Assembly: GCA_030606215.1 (NCBI GenBank)
Contig: JAUWGW010000008.1
Location: 1-61,138 of the forward strand
Source: a bacterium
Lineage (GTDB): Bacteria > NPL-UPA2 > JAUVJM01
Length of the DNA stretch: 61,138 bases
Reading direction: 5' to 3'
The notes below the pieces were generated by a model, which worked only from the letters and a program-made list of their open reading frames with translations, had not been told where the DNA came from and did not search any database. Shown piece by piece: positions 33,530 to 45,541 of this stretch. Position 1 is the first letter of the stretch. Each line of letters begins with the position of its first letter. Position numbers and translations under genes: made by a program.

Positions 33530-33752
33530 TCACTTACAGGAAAAGTAAAGACAAACCCCTGAAGCTACAAAAAGAAATGCCCCAAGTGACTCGGAGAAGA
33601 TAATGGTTATAATCCCTTTCCCCATCTTTCGCAGAATGCTCAACCGCATTTCACTCCCAATAATAAAAGCTACTACCCCCAAGGCTAAATCATTAAATAC
33701 CCCAATATCATCTAGTAATTCCAGAGTAAATAGTTTAAGAGCGGAATAATAT
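33530..33752 (-). pseudogene. Cation/proton antiporter internal fragment
   Basis: Reverse strand encodes a single antiporter-like piece: LDDIGVFNDLALGVVAFIIG and GKGIITIIFSESLGAFLFVAS, i.e. two transmembrane segments of a Kef/NhaA-like transporter, ending with a stop. Upstream (coordinate above 33752) the frame is made of the comM fragment read backwards, so there is no start or N-terminus. It is a broken piece joined to unrelated DNA. Confidence 0.7.
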
Positions 33753-33866
33753 CCTCTTAAAGACATCATCTCTAAGGAGGCAAATGCTGAACCATCAGGA
33801 AATATCAGAAACCGTGCTAACACAAGCAGAAAAATTCAGCAGGAAAGATTTAAGAATGAAAACTTT
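33753..33866 (+). pseudogene. Fragment of comM (central-3' region), divergent copy
   Basis: Corresponds to comM 28610-28725. The first 45 bp (TTAAAGACATCATCTCTAAG and beyond) are identical; later positions encode a variant reading ([13 protein letters not shown] versus [13 protein letters not shown]). It thus appears to derive from a slightly different comM, joined to the antiporter fragment at 33752 and ending at the flavin reductase gene's 3' end. Confidence 0.85.
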
Positions 33867-33868
33867 CT

Positions 33869-34420
33869 CTATCGCCTTCCTTCAATATATTTCTCAGGAG
33901 AAATGTACACAGGCTCAGGATACCTCACAATATGCAAAACCCCTGCCTTTACTACGTCAAAACAGCCTCTCTCGTCAAGAAGCCCCTCATCGCAAGAACC
34001 TGCAAGCATTTCACCAGCAACCAGCATGTGGGAGCCAACCTCTTTTTCCCATTTGAACCTGCACTCAATATGTGCCTTGTATTCTGCTATTCTTGGAGGC
34101 TCGACTATAGTAGATTTTAACTCAGTGAGTCCCGCCTCTTGTATTTCATTAACACCCTTTGGATAGCTTTTTCCGAACACCATTATTGAATCTATCTGGT
34201 CCCTCCCCGGAAGGTTAACAACAAACTCCCCTGTCTCCTTGATATTGCCATATGTATCGTGTCCGGGGAAGACAGCCACCATTATCGAGGGAGCGACTCT
34301 GACATAAGAGCCAAAAGCGGCACCGTTTACATTTCCCTCTTTGTCAACAGTGGTAATGACAATGACAGGTTCTGAAGTAAGTAGTTTTCCACACCTATCT
34401 TTAGAAACTTCAATCTTCAT
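33869..34420 (-). CDS. Flavin reductase-like FMN-binding protein
   Basis: 183 residues, split-barrel flavin reductase/flavoredoxin family: KLLTSEPVIVITTVDKEGNVNGAAFGSYVRVAPSIMV and FVVNLPGRDQIDSI. Binds FMN and probably shuttles electrons or reduces flavin, fitting with the flavodoxin-like gene at 34.8 kb. The stop lies 3 nt from the comM fragment, so the 3' end is near a rearrangement junction but the C-terminal part (VYISPEKYIEGRR) looks natural. Confidence 0.87.
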   Translation of the reverse strand: MKIEVSKDRCGKLLTSEPVIVITTVDKEGNVNGAAFGSYVRVAPSIMVAVFPGHDTYGNIKETGEFVVNLPGRDQIDSIMVFGKSYPKGVNEIQEAGLTELKSTIVEPPRIAEYKAHIECRFKWEKEVGSHMLVAGEMLAGSCDEGLLDERGCFDVVKAGVLHIVRYPEPVYISPEKYIEGRR

Positions 34421-34440
34421 GAGATTCTCCTCCTTTCTTT

Positions 34441-34812
34441 TTACAGGCTCAAATCTTCTTCACTCTTCCCAAAATGGTGTCCGAGCTCATGCATAAATAC
34501 TTCTCTAACTTTCTCCTTTATTTCATTTTCATTCCCACATAGTATTTCAATGGGTTCTTGATAAATGGTTATTCTGTCAGGCAGGACATTTGCATAACTC
34601 AGCCCTCTTTTCTCTAAAGGAACTCCCTGATATAATCCAAGAAGTGTGCCAGGCGGTTTTATTCCCTGCTGTTTGAGAATTTCATGAGAAGGCTTGGTTT
34701 CCACTACTATATCAACATTTTCAATCTTTTCCTGAAACTGTTCCGGCAATTCATCAATAGCTTCTGCTACCAGTTTTTCAAATGCTTCTCTTTCAAATTT
34801 CAGAAATCTCAT
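34441..34812 (-). CDS. Zincin-like metallopeptidase (PF06262 type)
   Basis: 123 residues: FEKLVAEAIDELPEQFQEKIENVDIVVE, DRITIYQEPIEILC and the zinc motif FMHELGHHFGKSEEDL with the third ligand region at its end. Small minigluzincin-type proteins with HExxH; substrates unknown. Co-directional with flavin reductase and the flavoprotein gene. Confidence 0.88.
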   Translation of the reverse strand: MRFLKFEREAFEKLVAEAIDELPEQFQEKIENVDIVVETKPSHEILKQQGIKPPGTLLGLYQGVPLEKRGLSYANVLPDRITIYQEPIEILCGNENEIKEKVREVFMHELGHHFGKSEEDLSL

Positions 34813-34831
34813 ATTTCACCTGCTTGGGTAG

Positions 34832-35398
34832 TTAATCGGAAGCGAGTCTCTCCCCTAATTCAAAAGCATCCTTTAAAACGTCCTGATGCATCAGTATACT
34901 TCCCTTCTTGTCAACACCCGGACAGAAAAGTTCTTCCCTGTACTCCGCTTCAATAGTAACAAACAGGTTCTTAACAATTGATTTTGCATTATCAAAGAAA
35001 TCTCTCCTTTCGGAAGCCTCCACGGAAATAAAACAGCCTTTCTTCTTTTTCCCGGACATGCTCTTTTTTAATATATATTTGGCTCTCCAAAGACATTGAA
35101 AACGGTCTATCATCATCTTCGTCTGTGCGCTGAGACTTCCAAAAAATATAGGGGAGGCCAGAATTATGGCATCCGCCTCCTCAACCTTTCTGTATAGAAC
35201 CTGCATATCATCTTCTATAATGCAGGTCCCGTCATCCCTCATATTTTCGCATTCCTGGCAAGGAGAAAATTTGAGGGTATTTAAGATAACCTTTTCTGTC
35301 TTAGCTCCTTTTGCCAGAGCTCCCTCCAGAACTTTGTCAAGCAGAATGTCTGTATTTCCACCTATTCTCGGGCTGCCACTAATCCCCAACACATACAT
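34832..35398 (-). CDS. NADPH-dependent FMN reductase / iron-sulfur flavoprotein-like
   Basis: 188 residues, flavodoxin fold: LGISGSPRIGGNTDILLDKVLEGA binds the FMN phosphate, followed by the Cys motif FSPCQECENMRDDGTC (compact cysteines as in iron-sulfur flavoproteins) and ILASPIFFGSLSAQTKMMIDRF. Probably a redox protein using NAD(P)H or ferredoxin. First gene of a reverse-strand trio; divergent from accA. Confidence 0.87.
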   Translation of the reverse strand: MYVLGISGSPRIGGNTDILLDKVLEGALAKGAKTEKVILNTLKFSPCQECENMRDDGTCIIEDDMQVLYRKVEEADAIILASPIFFGSLSAQTKMMIDRFQCLWRAKYILKKSMSGKKKKGCFISVEASERRDFFDNAKSIVKNLFVTIEAEYREELFCPGVDKKGSILMHQDVLKDAFELGERLASD

Positions 35399-35474
35399 TT
35401 CTACCCCCCCTGACTGCTATTATCTCCATTCCCACCAGAAAAAACAAGGGAATTATGACAGCTCACAAAAAAGG

Positions 35475-35503
35475 TTTACATTTACTTTTTTTCAGATTAT
35501 AAT
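35475..35503 (+). promoter_or_regulatory. Sigma70-type promoter of accA operon
   Basis: TTTACA (35475-35480), 17-bp spacer, TATAAT (35498-35503), 25 bp upstream of the accA ATG at 35528 with GGAG in between. Confidence 0.75.
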
Positions 35504-35527
35504 TCTTAAAGATGGAGTGAGTTAGCA

Positions 35528-36496
35528 ATGAATAACAGACTTGATTTTGAAAAACCTATAATCGAACTTGAACAGAAGATTCAGGAGTTGAGGAATCTTG
35601 CTTCCGATGAATCAATGGACTTATCAGAAGAGATAAAAAGACTTGAAGAAAGATTAGTACTGGTAAAGAAAGAAACATTTGAAAAACTTTCCCCCTGGCA
35701 GAGGATTCAGCTTGCAAGACACCCCAACCGTCCTTATACTCTTGATTATATTAACTCTATCATGGAAGGATTTATAGAATTGGCAGGGGACAGGCTCTTC
35801 GGAGATGACAAGTCTATCGTAGGAGGTATAGCTAAGTTCAATGGGAATTCAGTTGCTGTGCTCGGGCATCAGAAAGGTAGAGACACGAAAGAGAATCTGA
35901 AACGCAATTTTGGAATGTCCCACCCTGAGGGGTATCGGAAGGCATTGAGACTGATGAAACTCGCTGAAAAATTCAAACTGCCCGTTATTGTCTTCATTGA
36001 TACGCCCGGAGCATACCCCGGCATAGGGGCTGAAGAGCGGGGGCAGGCTGAAGCTATTGCTCACAATCTGAGGGATACAGCAAGACTCAGGACTCCAATT
36101 ATTGTAATTGTCATTGGAGAAGGTGGAAGCGGGGGAGCACTTGGGCTTGGTCTCGGGAACCGTATACTTATGCTGGAGAATGCCGTATATTTCGTCTGCA
36201 CGCCGGAAGCATGTGGAGCAATCTTGTGGAAAGATAGGAACAAAGCGCCACAGGCAGCCAAAGCACTTGGCATAACAGCTAAGGACCTCTATAATACGGG
36301 GATTCTGGATGAGATAATTTCTGAGCCTATTGAAGGAGCACACAGAAATTATGAATTGACTGCCTCCGGTGTGAAGAAAGCCCTGGAGAGAAATCTTGCG
36401 GAACTTGAGAAACTTCCTGTAGAAGAGATTCTGAAAACGAGATATGAAAAATACAGAAAAATAGGCAAATACCTCGAGGGGGATGGAATCACTTGA
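35528..36496 (+). CDS. accA: Acetyl-CoA carboxylase carboxyltransferase alpha subunit
   Basis: 322 residues. Opening [18 protein letters not shown], then [72 protein letters not shown] and [17 protein letters not shown]. Makes malonyl-CoA together with AccD, AccB and AccC, which are not in this window. Its last codons overlap the TTG start of a kinase gene, an unusual partnership that suggests shared expression. Confidence 0.95.
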   Translation: MNNRLDFEKPIIELEQKIQELRNLASDESMDLSEEIKRLEERLVLVKKETFEKLSPWQRIQLARHPNRPYTLDYINSIMEGFIELAGDRLFGDDKSIVGGIAKFNGNSVAVLGHQKGRDTKENLKRNFGMSHPEGYRKALRLMKLAEKFKLPVIVFIDTPGAYPGIGAEERGQAEAIAHNLRDTARLRTPIIVIVIGEGGSGGALGLGLGNRILMLENAVYFVCTPEACGAILWKDRNKAPQAAKALGITAKDLYNTGILDEIISEPIEGAHRNYELTASGVKKALERNLAELEKLPVEEILKTRYEKYRKIGKYLEGDGIT

Positions 36497-37356
36497 GTAT
36501 CATAGAGCAGCTTTTAAGCTGGCGTCCTGGAACTATTGGTGGTTATAAGATATTGCAAGAAATAGCTGAGGGCGGCATGTCAACCATATATAAGGCAATC
36601 TCTCCCAGAACACAGGAGGTCGTAGCTATAAAAATACTTTTCCCCCATTATGCCAGGCATAAAAGGTGGCTGCAGAATCTTTTCAGAGAAAAACAGATGG
36701 AAGGGGAAATAGCAAGCAGTATGAACTATCCCAATGTTATACGGACTCACTCCTATGGAAAAACGGGAAATAGGTACTATTTTGTTATGGAATATATCAA
36801 CGGGTCGAATCTGAAGGATATGATTTACTTTAGAGGGAAAAACTTAAGAGGTCACAAACTTGATATCATCAAACAGGTCGCTAAGGGGTTGAGCTACATA
36901 CACTCCTGTGGAATAATTCACAGGGACATCTGCCCGAAAAATATCCTTGTTTCGGAAAAAGCCAACGTAAAAATTATTGATTTTGGTCTGGCTATTTTAA
37001 AATCAGGAGGACACAGAACTTCTTGGGTAAGGTCTGGAACTCCAAGTTATATGTCTCCGGAACAGATAAGAGCTCTTGAGCCGGATGAAAGAACTGATAT
37101 TTACAGTTTTGGGGTGACAATGTACGAGCTGCTTGCAGAGAAGCCCCCTTTTAGAGGTGAGGACGATTTTGCAAGAATGCAGCAACATCTCGTTTTTGAA
37201 CCTGTCCCTCTCAGCAAGAAAATTCTTGACATTCCGCCTGTTCTTGAGAAAATTGTCTCCAGAGCAATGCAGAAGGAACCAGTTGACAGATATAGGTCAA
37301 TGGATGACCTATTAGATGACCTTGAGAAAGTAGATTTCAGGGAGAGTTCACTGTGA
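36493..37356 (+). CDS. Serine/threonine protein kinase (Hanks type)
   Basis: 287 residues; a soluble, single-domain kinase. Gly-rich loop [12 protein letters not shown], catalytic Lys in [15 protein letters not shown] (about 141-148), DFGLAIL and the APE-equivalent SPEQ (in [11 protein letters not shown]). All catalytic residues are present, unlike the truncated kinase at 53.9 kb. Start TTG 36493 overlaps the accA stop (TTGA), and the stop overlaps the GTG of the PilZ gene. Targets unknown; proximity to PilZ suggests c-di-GMP-linked or envelope regulation. Confidence 0.9.
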   Translation: MSIIEQLLSWRPGTIGGYKILQEIAEGGMSTIYKAISPRTQEVVAIKILFPHYARHKRWLQNLFREKQMEGEIASSMNYPNVIRTHSYGKTGNRYYFVMEYINGSNLKDMIYFRGKNLRGHKLDIIKQVAKGLSYIHSCGIIHRDICPKNILVSEKANVKIIDFGLAILKSGGHRTSWVRSGTPSYMSPEQIRALEPDERTDIYSFGVTMYELLAEKPPFRGEDDFARMQQHLVFEPVPLSKKILDIPPVLEKIVSRAMQKEPVDRYRSMDDLLDDLEKVDFRESSL

Positions 37357-38117
37357 ATGATTTCGTTAGCCCACAAAGGGGAAGGAAAAGCATCCGTTTT
37401 GACACTAAGGTACCTATAAGGTATACCGTTAGGTCACTGCACATAAAGACGCCAGAGGTGAAAAAAGGCACCATAACCAATATGAGCTCGACAGGCATCC
37501 GATTTGAAACAGAAGAACAGTTGGGAGCAGGAGTAATAATCACGGTTGAGATTCTCCTGCCAAAAAATATAGTGGTAGAAGCAACCGGAAAAGCTGTCAA
37601 AGTTACACAACTCCAGAAAGAAGAAGGTAGATATTATGAAGTCGCTCTCGCCTTCACAGAAATAAGTGAAACAGCCAGGGAAGAAATCAACATGTGGTAT
37701 TATTCACAGAAACTTTCTCGCAGACCCGAAACAGCCCATATTGAAGAGATGGAAAGAAGAAAGAGTGAACGTTTTAAAGTAGGCAGAGCTTTCGTAGAAT
37801 ATAGAGAAAAACGGCTATTTTCAAAGGAACAGTGGAAACAAGCTGAGATAAAGCAGGTAAGTAAACATGGTATTTCCCTCACTGTACGCGCGTTTGTGAA
37901 AGAGAACGAGGTATGGGAAATAATGCTGCATCTGCCAGCTTACAGCCAACCAGTAAAGGCAGTAGTCAGAGTGCTCAGGGTTAGAAGAGAAGATAGAGGC
38001 TTATCATCAGATGTAGGTCTTGAGTTCGTGAGAATAAAGGAGAGTGATAGAAAAAGACTTTCCGAATCGGCTTATATCAAAGGGCTGATTGATAAATCCG
38101 ACAGCGAAATCCGTTGA
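37353..38117 (+). CDS. Tandem PilZ-domain protein
   Basis: 254 residues with two PilZ-like halves. First: RKSIRFDTKVPIRY and ITNMSSTGIRFET (N-S-S-x-G, classical D/NxSxxG). Second: RRKSERFKVGRAFVEY and IKQVSKHGISLTV (S-x-x-G but the first polar residue is Gln-Val). The first half is thus the likelier c-di-GMP binder; the second may be degenerate. It ends in charged helices. Translationally coupled to the kinase by GTG overlap, forming accA-kinase-PilZ. Confidence 0.8.
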   Translation: MNDFVSPQRGRKSIRFDTKVPIRYTVRSLHIKTPEVKKGTITNMSSTGIRFETEEQLGAGVIITVEILLPKNIVVEATGKAVKVTQLQKEEGRYYEVALAFTEISETAREEINMWYYSQKLSRRPETAHIEEMERRKSERFKVGRAFVEYREKRLFSKEQWKQAEIKQVSKHGISLTVRAFVKENEVWEIMLHLPAYSQPVKAVVRVLRVRREDRGLSSDVGLEFVRIKESDRKRLSESAYIKGLIDKSDSEIR

Positions 38118-38154
38118 GTCGAATTTTTCCCAAAAATTTTTGCGAAATTTTTTC

Positions 38155-38183
38155 TTGACATTTTCTATTTAAATAAATATAAT
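38155..38183 (+). promoter_or_regulatory. Strong sigma70 promoter of groEL-groES
   Basis: TTGACA (38155-38160), 17-bp spacer, TATAAT (38178-38183): a perfect consensus pair. A ribosome-binding site GGAGG precedes ATG 38239. No CIRCE inverted repeat (TTAGCACTC/GAGTGCTAA) is present, so HrcA control is not indicated. Confidence 0.85.
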
Positions 38184-38235
38184 CTTTAATTCAGTGATTG
38201 ATAATTTAACTAAAAAATAAAAAAAGGAGGATTGA

Positions 38236-39888
<1,653 letters not shown>

Positions 39889-39949
39889 ACCAGCTCCCAG
39901 ACCAACAGACCACAGACTAAATGTCTGAACCAAAAAGGAGGAAGGAAGC

Positions 39950-40240
39950 ATGAAACTTCAACCATTAGGGGACAGAATCCTCGTCAAAAGAATAGAAGCA
40001 GAGGAAAAAACAGCAGGCGGAATAGTTGTTCCCGATACGGCAAAAGAGAAACCAAAGGAAGGCGAGGTGATTTCACTCGGAACCGGGAAAGTGAATGAAA
40101 AAGGAGAAAAGCAGGCTTTCGTAGTGAAAGAAGGCGATAGGATTTTATTTGAGTCTTATGCCGGAAATGAAGTGAAGATTGACAGTGAAGAATACCTGGT
40201 GATGAAAGAAGATGATGTTCTTGGCATCATCAAATCGTAG
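39950..40240 (+). CDS. groES: 10-kDa co-chaperonin GroES
   Basis: 96 residues: [33 protein letters not shown] and mobile loop, ending [15 protein letters not shown]. Lies 61 nt after groEL1 with GGAGG upstream. The order groEL-groES-groEL is unusual; most operons put groES first. Confidence 0.97.
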   Translation: MKLQPLGDRILVKRIEAEEKTAGGIVVPDTAKEKPKEGEVISLGTGKVNEKGEKQAFVVKEGDRILFESYAGNEVKIDSEEYLVMKEDDVLGIIKS

Positions 40241-40279
40241 TGTCAAGTCAACCACACTACTATGAAAAATAAGTGATGT

Positions 40280-40307
40280 GAGGTGACCACTCCTGAGTGG
40301 TCACCTC
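40280..40307 (+). terminator. Perfect 12-bp hairpin between groES and groEL2
   Basis: GAGGTGACCACT (40280-40291), tetraloop CCTG, AGTGGTCACCTC (40296-40307). A U tract is absent (CTGATGTCAATTTTG follows), so it may act as an attenuator or RNase-processing stem that sets the level of groEL2 relative to groELS1. Confidence 0.7.
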
Positions 40308-40323
40308 CTGATGTCAATTTTGA

Positions 40324-41955
<1,632 letters not shown>

Positions 41956-41963
41956 CTGCGATT

Positions 41964-41999
41964 GCAGACACTGGCAGCTGAGATACAGCTACTGTCTGC
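41964..41999 (+). repeat. Hairpin after groEL2
   Basis: GCAGACA (41964-41970) pairs with TGTCTGC (41993-41999), with an inner AGCTG/CAGCT stem. First of several stem structures filling the 469-bp gap between groEL2 and the E1alpha gene. Confidence 0.55.
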
Positions 42000-42019
42000 G
42001 CCACTGCAGCCAAAATTCT

Positions 42020-42152
42020 GATTCAGACAGCGAGTAAGCTAAATGTGAAGATATGGAAGCTATTCCTCGTCGGGACGTTCAGCTAAGTTTCTAAATGCAT
42101 CGGGTGGCTTCACTCCACGGAACAGCTTCCACATCTTGTTACTGTCTGAATC
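42020..42152. repeat. 133-bp palindromic structured element
   Basis: GATTCAGACAG (42020-42030) and its exact complement (42142-42152) enclose a 12-bp stem with one mismatch (42050-42061 and 42124-42135). The interior has no gene. The long-range symmetry suggests a MITE-like element or an ncRNA domain; the outer arm CAGACAG echoes the preceding hairpin. Confidence 0.6.
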
Positions 42153-42204
42153 GCGGTAGCCGAAAGCTTTAAAATGATGAGGGAGACATCTCCCGATGTG
42201 GAAA

Positions 42205-42234
42205 GGCTCCCGTTCCAGGGAGCCTAAATTTTTA
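42205..42234 (+). terminator. Intrinsic terminator of the groEL cluster
   Basis: GGCTCCC (42205-42211), loop GTTCCA, GGGAGCC (42218-42224), then TAAATTTTTATTT. A good rho-independent terminator. Confidence 0.8.
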
Positions 42235-42323
42235 TTTGCCTCATCTCAAAAATTTGTCATATTATCTGTTGACGGTTTTTATAATCACATATATAATAAA
42301 TACGTAAATACTCGGTGAAAGCC

Positions 42324-42406
42324 GTCATTCCTGCGGAAGCAGGAATCTAAAATCCAAACCCGTCCTCACGAAAGTGGGGATGGATTCCCGCTTGTGCGGG
42401 AATGAC
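42324..42406. repeat. REP-like inverted repeat (GTCATTCC type)
   Basis: GTCATTCCTGCGGAAGCAGG begins at 42324, and GGATTCCCGCTTGTGCGGG plus AATGAC ends at 42406; the outer GTCATTCC/GGAATGAC arms are inverted and each half is itself a small hairpin. This is the widely scattered repeat type found in many environmental genomes. It borders the E1alpha gene. Confidence 0.75.
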
Positions 42407-42424
42407 AGGAAAAGGATTAAAAAA

Positions 42425-43378
42425 ATGAAGAATAGGGAATGGATAGGGTATCTTGAAACCATGTTAAAGATTCGGTGTTTTGAGGAGAAAATCTTTGAAC
42501 TGCTTGGCCGCGACCTTATAAAGGGAGCATCGCATGTATATGCTGGGGAGGAAGCTGTCGCTGTCGGAGCATGTGCTGCTATAAAAGAAGATGACTATAT
42601 AGCCAGCACACATCGAGGACATGGGCACTGCCTTGCTAAAGGTGGTAAACTTCCCGAAATGATGGCTGAACTGTGCGGCAGGGCAACAGGTTATTGTAAA
42701 GGTAGAGGCGGCTCCATGCACATAGCGGATGTCAAATCCGGAAACCTTGGAGCAACAGGCATTGTAGGCTCAAATATACCTGTTGCTACGGGAGCAGGGT
42801 TATCCGTAAAGCTGCGTGGAACCGAGCAGGTTGTGCTGTGTTTCTTCGGTGACGGAGCATCGAACACCGGAGTATTCCACGAATCACTTAATATGGCAGG
42901 AAGTTGGACTCTGCCTGTAATATATATATGTGAGAATAATCTATATGGAATGAGTAGCGCTGTAAAAAGAGTTTGCTCTGTAGAAGATATTGCTGTGAGG
43001 GGGAAAGCCTACAACATGCCGTCGGAGGTTGTGGATGGGATGGATATCCTGAAGGTAAAAGAAGCTGTCGGGAGAGCTGTTCTGAGAGCACGTGAAGGTA
43101 AAGGACCGACGCTTATTGAATGTAAGACATATCGTTATTACGGACATTCGCGAAGTGACCCCAAGGTTTACAGGACAAAGGAAGAAGAGGCAGAATGGAA
43201 GAAGAAAGACCCAATAGAGACATTCAAGAAGAAGATATTTGAAGAAGGGGCAATGACTGAGGAAGAAATCAAAAATCTTGAAGAAGAGGTGAAAAGACAG
43301 GTGGATTCTGCAGCAGAATATGCTTTAAATAGCCCCTTCCCTTCCCCTGATACATTGACTGATGATGTATATGCTTAG
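42425..43378 (+). CDS. pdhA: Pyruvate dehydrogenase E1 component, alpha subunit
   Basis: 317 residues from ATG 42425 (MKNREWIGYLETMLKIR); the longer frame runs into the REP-like repeat. Thiamine-diphosphate signature GDGASNTGVFHESLNMAG to NNLYGMSS, and phosphorylation-loop-like YYGHSRSDPKVYR. Works with E1beta and E2 to make acetyl-CoA from pyruvate. Paralogues act on acetoin or branched 2-oxo acids, so substrate assignment is inferred. E3 is not present in the window. First gene of an alpha-beta-E2-lptD unit. Confidence 0.88.
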   Translation: MKNREWIGYLETMLKIRCFEEKIFELLGRDLIKGASHVYAGEEAVAVGACAAIKEDDYIASTHRGHGHCLAKGGKLPEMMAELCGRATGYCKGRGGSMHIADVKSGNLGATGIVGSNIPVATGAGLSVKLRGTEQVVLCFFGDGASNTGVFHESLNMAGSWTLPVIYICENNLYGMSSAVKRVCSVEDIAVRGKAYNMPSEVVDGMDILKVKEAVGRAVLRAREGKGPTLIECKTYRYYGHSRSDPKVYRTKEEEAEWKKKDPIETFKKKIFEEGAMTEEEIKNLEEEVKRQVDSAAEYALNSPFPSPDTLTDDVYA

Positions 43379-43387
43379 GAGAAAGAA

Positions 43388-44365
43388 ATGCGCGAAATAT
43401 ATTACCGGCAGGCGCTCAGTGAAGCACTGAGCGAGGAAATGGAAAGAGATGAAAGAGTATTCCTCATGGGAGAGGATATAGGAGTATATGGTGGGGCGTA
43501 TGGTGTAACAAGGGGACTTTATGAGAAATTTGGTGAAGAACGTGTAAGGGATACAGCCATATCAGAAGCGGCAATTGCTGGAGCGGCGGCTGGAGCGGCA
43601 ATGACCGGGATGAGACCTGTTGCCGAGATAATGTATATTGACTTCAGCACAATTGCCACAGACCAGATAATTAATATAGCAGCTAAAAACCGATATATGT
43701 TCGGAGGGAAAACTACTGTGCCGCTTGTTATCAGAACTGAAGGAGGCACAGGGCGCGGAATAGCCGCACATCACTCGCAGAGTCTTGAAGCCTGGTATGT
43801 TCATATACCAGGTCTCTATGTAGTGATGCCATCAACGCCATATGATGCCAAAGGACTACTTAAAAGCTCTATCCGGAACGACAATCCGGTGATATTCATT
43901 GAACATAAAATGCTTTACGGAACGAAAGGTCTTGTTCCCGAAGAAGAATACACTGTTCCACTCGGTGTTGCTGACGTAAAAAGGGAGGGAGGAGATATTA
44001 CCATTATTGCCTACTCTAAGATGGTGCAGGTTGCTCTTTCTGCCGCTGATGAGTTAACCCGGGAAGGAATTGAATGTGAAGTAATTGATTTGCGAACTTT
44101 AAAACCACTTGATATAGAAACAATCCTTGAATCAGTGAAGAAGACCGGGAAAGCTATCATCGTTTCTGAAGCCTGTAAGACAGGTGGGGTAACAGGTGAG
44201 GTCGCATCTCAAATAATGGAGATGGGATTTGACTACCTGGATGCTCCAGTGATTCGGGTAGCAGGGGCTGACGTCCCGATACCGATGAGTCCTGCGCTCG
44301 AAGAAGTGGCAATTCCACAGGTTTCGGATATTGTTGAAGCCGTTAAAGAGGTAATAGCCAGATGA
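43388..44365 (+). CDS. pdhB: Pyruvate dehydrogenase E1 component, beta subunit
   Basis: 325 residues: [79 protein letters not shown] and [25 protein letters not shown]. Nine nt after pdhA; forms the alpha2-beta2 E1. Confidence 0.92.
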   Translation: MREIYYRQALSEALSEEMERDERVFLMGEDIGVYGGAYGVTRGLYEKFGEERVRDTAISEAAIAGAAAGAAMTGMRPVAEIMYIDFSTIATDQIINIAAKNRYMFGGKTTVPLVIRTEGGTGRGIAAHHSQSLEAWYVHIPGLYVVMPSTPYDAKGLLKSSIRNDNPVIFIEHKMLYGTKGLVPEEEYTVPLGVADVKREGGDITIIAYSKMVQVALSAADELTREGIECEVIDLRTLKPLDIETILESVKKTGKAIIVSEACKTGGVTGEVASQIMEMGFDYLDAPVIRVAGADVPIPMSPALEEVAIPQVSDIVEAVKEVIAR

Positions 44366-44398
44366 GTGGTTTGGTGATTATTTGCGAGGGGGAAACCA

Positions 44399-45541
44399 AT
44401 GGTAACTGAGGTGATAATGCCAAAACTCGGGCAGACAATGGAAGAGGGAAAAATTGAAAGATGGTTGAAGAAAGAAGGAGATAGAGTGGAAAAAGGTGAA
44501 ATTCTGCTTGAGATTACGACTGATAAAGCAACCTTAGAAGTGGAAGCCTACGGTTCAGGCATGTTAAGGAAAATAATTGTTCCGGAAGGGCAGACAGTGC
44601 CTGTGACGACAGTTATCGGCTATATTGCAGAAGAAGGTGAAGAGCTGCCTGCAGCCACCAAAGAAATCCCCGCGCAGAGAGAAACAGAATCACCTGCACA
44701 AGCAACTGTGAGAACTGAAACCCGAGCTCAATATACGGCAAAACCAGAGAAGGAAACTAAAATCAAAGCATCCCCGCTCGCAAAAAAAATTGCTGCGGAA
44801 AAAGGAATTGATTTGAGTAAGGTTAAGGGAACAGGTCCCGGGGGAAGAATTACAAAAGAAGATGTTCTTTCCTCTACTCCGTCTACAGAGAAGTCAGCAG
44901 AACTCAGCCCGATGAGGAAAGCAATTGCGGAAAGAATGTCAAAAAGCAAAAGGGAAATCCCTCATTACTACCTGATAACTGAAGTTGACATGACCGAGGT
45001 CTCAAAGAAACGGGAGAATTTATCAGGAATTTCCTACACGCACATTATAATAAAGGCTGTTGCAGAGGCACTTATTGAGTTCCCGCAGCTGAATGCAAGC
45101 TGGCAGGAAAACGGAATTAAAGCTTTTCACAATATTGACATCGGAATTGCTGTTGCTCTTGAAGATGGAATAATTACCCCCGTTCTTCGGAACGTGGATA
45201 AAAAGACACTTCAGGAAATATCTTCCGAGGTTAATCGCCTTGCGGAAAAGACAAAGGAAAAGAAACTTACTATAGAAGAATATTCCGGGGCGACTTTTAC
45301 CATTTCAAATCTCGGTATGTTTGGAATTGAAAGTTTCCTCCCGATAATAAACCCACCTCAGGCCTGCATACTCGGTATTGGGGCAATAAAGGAAAAGTGT
45401 GTGGCAATTAGTGGAAAAGTGGAAATAAGACCCGTGATGAAAATAGCTCTTTCAGCAGACCACAGAGTTGTTGATGGAATTACCACAGCCCAGTTCATGA
45501 AGAAATTAACCGATATCCTTGAAAACCCGGACTTTATATAA
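44399..45541 (+). CDS. pdhC: Dihydrolipoamide acyltransferase (E2)
   Basis: 380 residues. Lipoyl domain (1-78) with Lys in EITTDKATLEVE, Ala/Pro/Glu/Thr linker (about 80-125), E3-binding domain (KASPLAKKIAAEKGIDLSKVKGTGPGGRITKEDV), and the acyltransferase with ALSADHRVVDG (catalytic His near 358). Compact one-lipoyl E2. The end overlaps the lptD start by 23 nt. Confidence 0.92.
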   Translation: MVTEVIMPKLGQTMEEGKIERWLKKEGDRVEKGEILLEITTDKATLEVEAYGSGMLRKIIVPEGQTVPVTTVIGYIAEEGEELPAATKEIPAQRETESPAQATVRTETRAQYTAKPEKETKIKASPLAKKIAAEKGIDLSKVKGTGPGGRITKEDVLSSTPSTEKSAELSPMRKAIAERMSKSKREIPHYYLITEVDMTEVSKKRENLSGISYTHIIIKAVAEALIEFPQLNASWQENGIKAFHNIDIGIAVALEDGIITPVLRNVDKKTLQEISSEVNRLAEKTKEKKLTIEEYSGATFTISNLGMFGIESFLPIINPPQACILGIGAIKEKCVAISGKVEIRPVMKIALSADHRVVDGITTAQFMKKLTDILENPDFI

